Shown here: one piece after another, positions 62,516 to 64,000 of the stretch | How the letters are laid out: every line of letters starts with the position of its first letter | Numbering within the stretch: the stretch's first letter is position 1 | NCBI RefSeq assembly: GCF_963662255.1 | Contig: NC_085047.1 | Span: 110,667,872-110,731,871 of the forward strand | From: Cinclus cinclus | Taxonomy: Eukaryota > Chordata > Aves > Passeriformes > Cinclidae | DNA: 64,000 nt | Reading direction: 5' to 3' | The notes under the pieces: model-generated | What the model saw: only the letters and a program-made list of their open reading frames with translations | Told to the model about the DNA's origin: nothing | The model's database searches: none | Made by a program: the position numbers and the translations under genes

Positions 62516-64000
62516 TCCCAGAAGCAGGCAGTGCAAAGTATGCAATGTCCTTAGTTTTACCCCATGTCCATCATCTATCAGCTGAAGTTCCTAATTAACT
62601 GTCAAAAGAAATGTCACTCTGGAGTGTGCATTTAATTTTTGCACAATGGCATTTTCACTGAAACCTGCTGTCCATGGAATGTTAAGTTGTGGTCTAAACT
62701 GAGAACTCCAACCCAGAGAAGGTTTTAAATATACTTTAGCAACTAAATTAGGCACAGTAAAGTGTTCCCTTATTTGGGACCCTGGAACTGATCTTTGAAT
62801 CTCCTGTGCCTGGTGACTCATCCTGTAGAAGCTCAATTTTTTAAGGCAGTTAACAGCTGATTGTTGCAAAGTGCAAACTGCCCTTGTCTGAATTGTGGAG
62901 GAACCTCAGGAAGGTGCTTCCCTAAATAGAGAATGGAAAATGGATTTTTTTCCAGTGGGAAGTGTATAATTTAATCAAGGTGGAAGCATCACATAGGAAT
63001 GTGCTGTTTTCAGGATAATTTTTTTTTTTTAGAAAATAAAATCAGCAGTTCAAGTATTTTCACTGCTGAGTCCTAGAGTCTCAGTGTTTAAAAGGGAAGT
63101 TTTTTACATGAACATTCATAAAGGATCGGGTTGTAGTTGGCATCTGAAAGAGAATGAATGAATTAGTAGATGCTACCAAATGTAATTTTTAAAGAATTCC
63201 CTTCCTGAGAAAGCAGCAGAATTTAAATGACCGCTTGAGTGTATTCATTGCCAGCATCTGCTAAGAATATTCCTAAAAGGAGATAGGCTAGAAGTGAATT
63301 TCAGGATGATCTTTGGAGGCTGAGGCCTTCACTTTCTAGTAGATAGATACAAAGGCAGAGCTAGGGAACTTTTATGGAAATTTGATTAATATAATCCCCC
63401 AGACATATATAACATACAATGCATCTCCAGCCATCAAAGGATAGAATTAGAAACAGGACAGGTGATGTACTTTTACCCTTTTACTAAACTTCTTATGGGG
63501 TTATACTGGGTGAGGACATCATTTCTATACCTAGTTCTTCCCCAGGTTCTTGGCAAAAAATATTCCATGATTTCATTGTCAGCATGACCAGTGAGAAAAC
63601 TTCTGTTCAATTTTGCCTATTTTAAATTATGAATGCACAAAAGTTTCAGCATGGAAAGTCACAAATTGCTGATTCTGTGTTCTGAAAGAGCAGCTCCTCC
63701 TAAAACCTGCAACTTTCAAATATTTTCCTGTGATTGGGATCTAACCATGGAGCATTGCAGAGGAATGTGCTGAAGCATTCTAATGAAATGAACTTTAAAA
63801 CCAAAATTGTTCTGGAACCTTAAGTAAGAGGTAGCTCCTGTGACTCTATTATTATTTGCCTACAGGTCAGATGACTATTTTTGGCTTAGCATTGTGTGGC
63901 TAAAACTTAACTGCAAAAGCAAAATGTTGATGAGTCAGGCAACTCAAACAAGATGCAGCATGCAGGAGGCTTCAAATATTGCCAAATATCTTCTGTAAGA
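62516..64000. other. Intergenic sequence to the right edge
   Basis: AT-rich, with no gene or TE recognised. Confidence 0.5.

Noticed and set aside
1..64000. A novel defence-like, CRISPR or operon-type system
   Set aside because: The window is vertebrate intron and intergenic DNA; no prokaryotic gene organisation or repeat-spacer array is present.

Overview
This is a vertebrate window, almost certainly from a bird and probably a passerine. The evidence is CR1 LINE 3' fragments, two bird-type solo LTRs each with a 5-bp target duplication, A/C-rich low-complexity arrays, and no mammalian Alu or L1. It holds one gene I can name with confidence: the first coding exon of CASK, the calcium/calmodulin-dependent serine protein kinase scaffold. 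That exon lies on the minus strand inside a CpG island at about 20.28-21.56 kb.

Layout. 1-20497 is the 5' part of CASK intron 1 (the gene runs leftward out of the window); it holds CR1 fragments, homopolymers and pure A/C arrays, and no further CASK exon was seen. 20498-20556 is the coding part of CASK exon 1, preceded by a GC-rich leader and promoter with two perfect CREs, GC/CACGCCCC boxes and a 9-bp minisatellite. Just beyond, on the plus strand, a strong splice donor at 21596 could belong to a divergent transcript. 21.6-64 kb is the region upstream of CASK. No known protein gene was recognised there. It holds young CR1 fragments (31.6, 43.0, 48.9, 53.3 kb), two older CR1-like fragments (26.2 and 35.9 kb), a MIR/CORE-SINE-like relic (35.4 kb), a 175-bp perfect (AGAGG)35 array, a 21-bp poly-C run, two solo LTRs (41554-42893, which carries an expanded 38-bp minisatellite, and 60350-61043), and a 200-N assembly gap at 46143-46342.

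Whole-window pattern. In the rows I counted, the plus strand is C>G left of the CASK promoter and G>C right of it. Pure A/C arrays on the left are mirrored by G/T arrays on the right. This fits strand asymmetry centred on a bidirectional promoter and/or replication-initiation site, and is the most interesting large-scale signal here. A weak candidate plus-strand transcription unit (exon-like blocks at 55463-55659 and 62071-~62510, the latter with a poly(A) signal) is listed as a hypothesis. I found no operon, CRISPR array, tRNA, rRNA or novel defence-type system. Most long open frames are GC-island or minisatellite artefacts.
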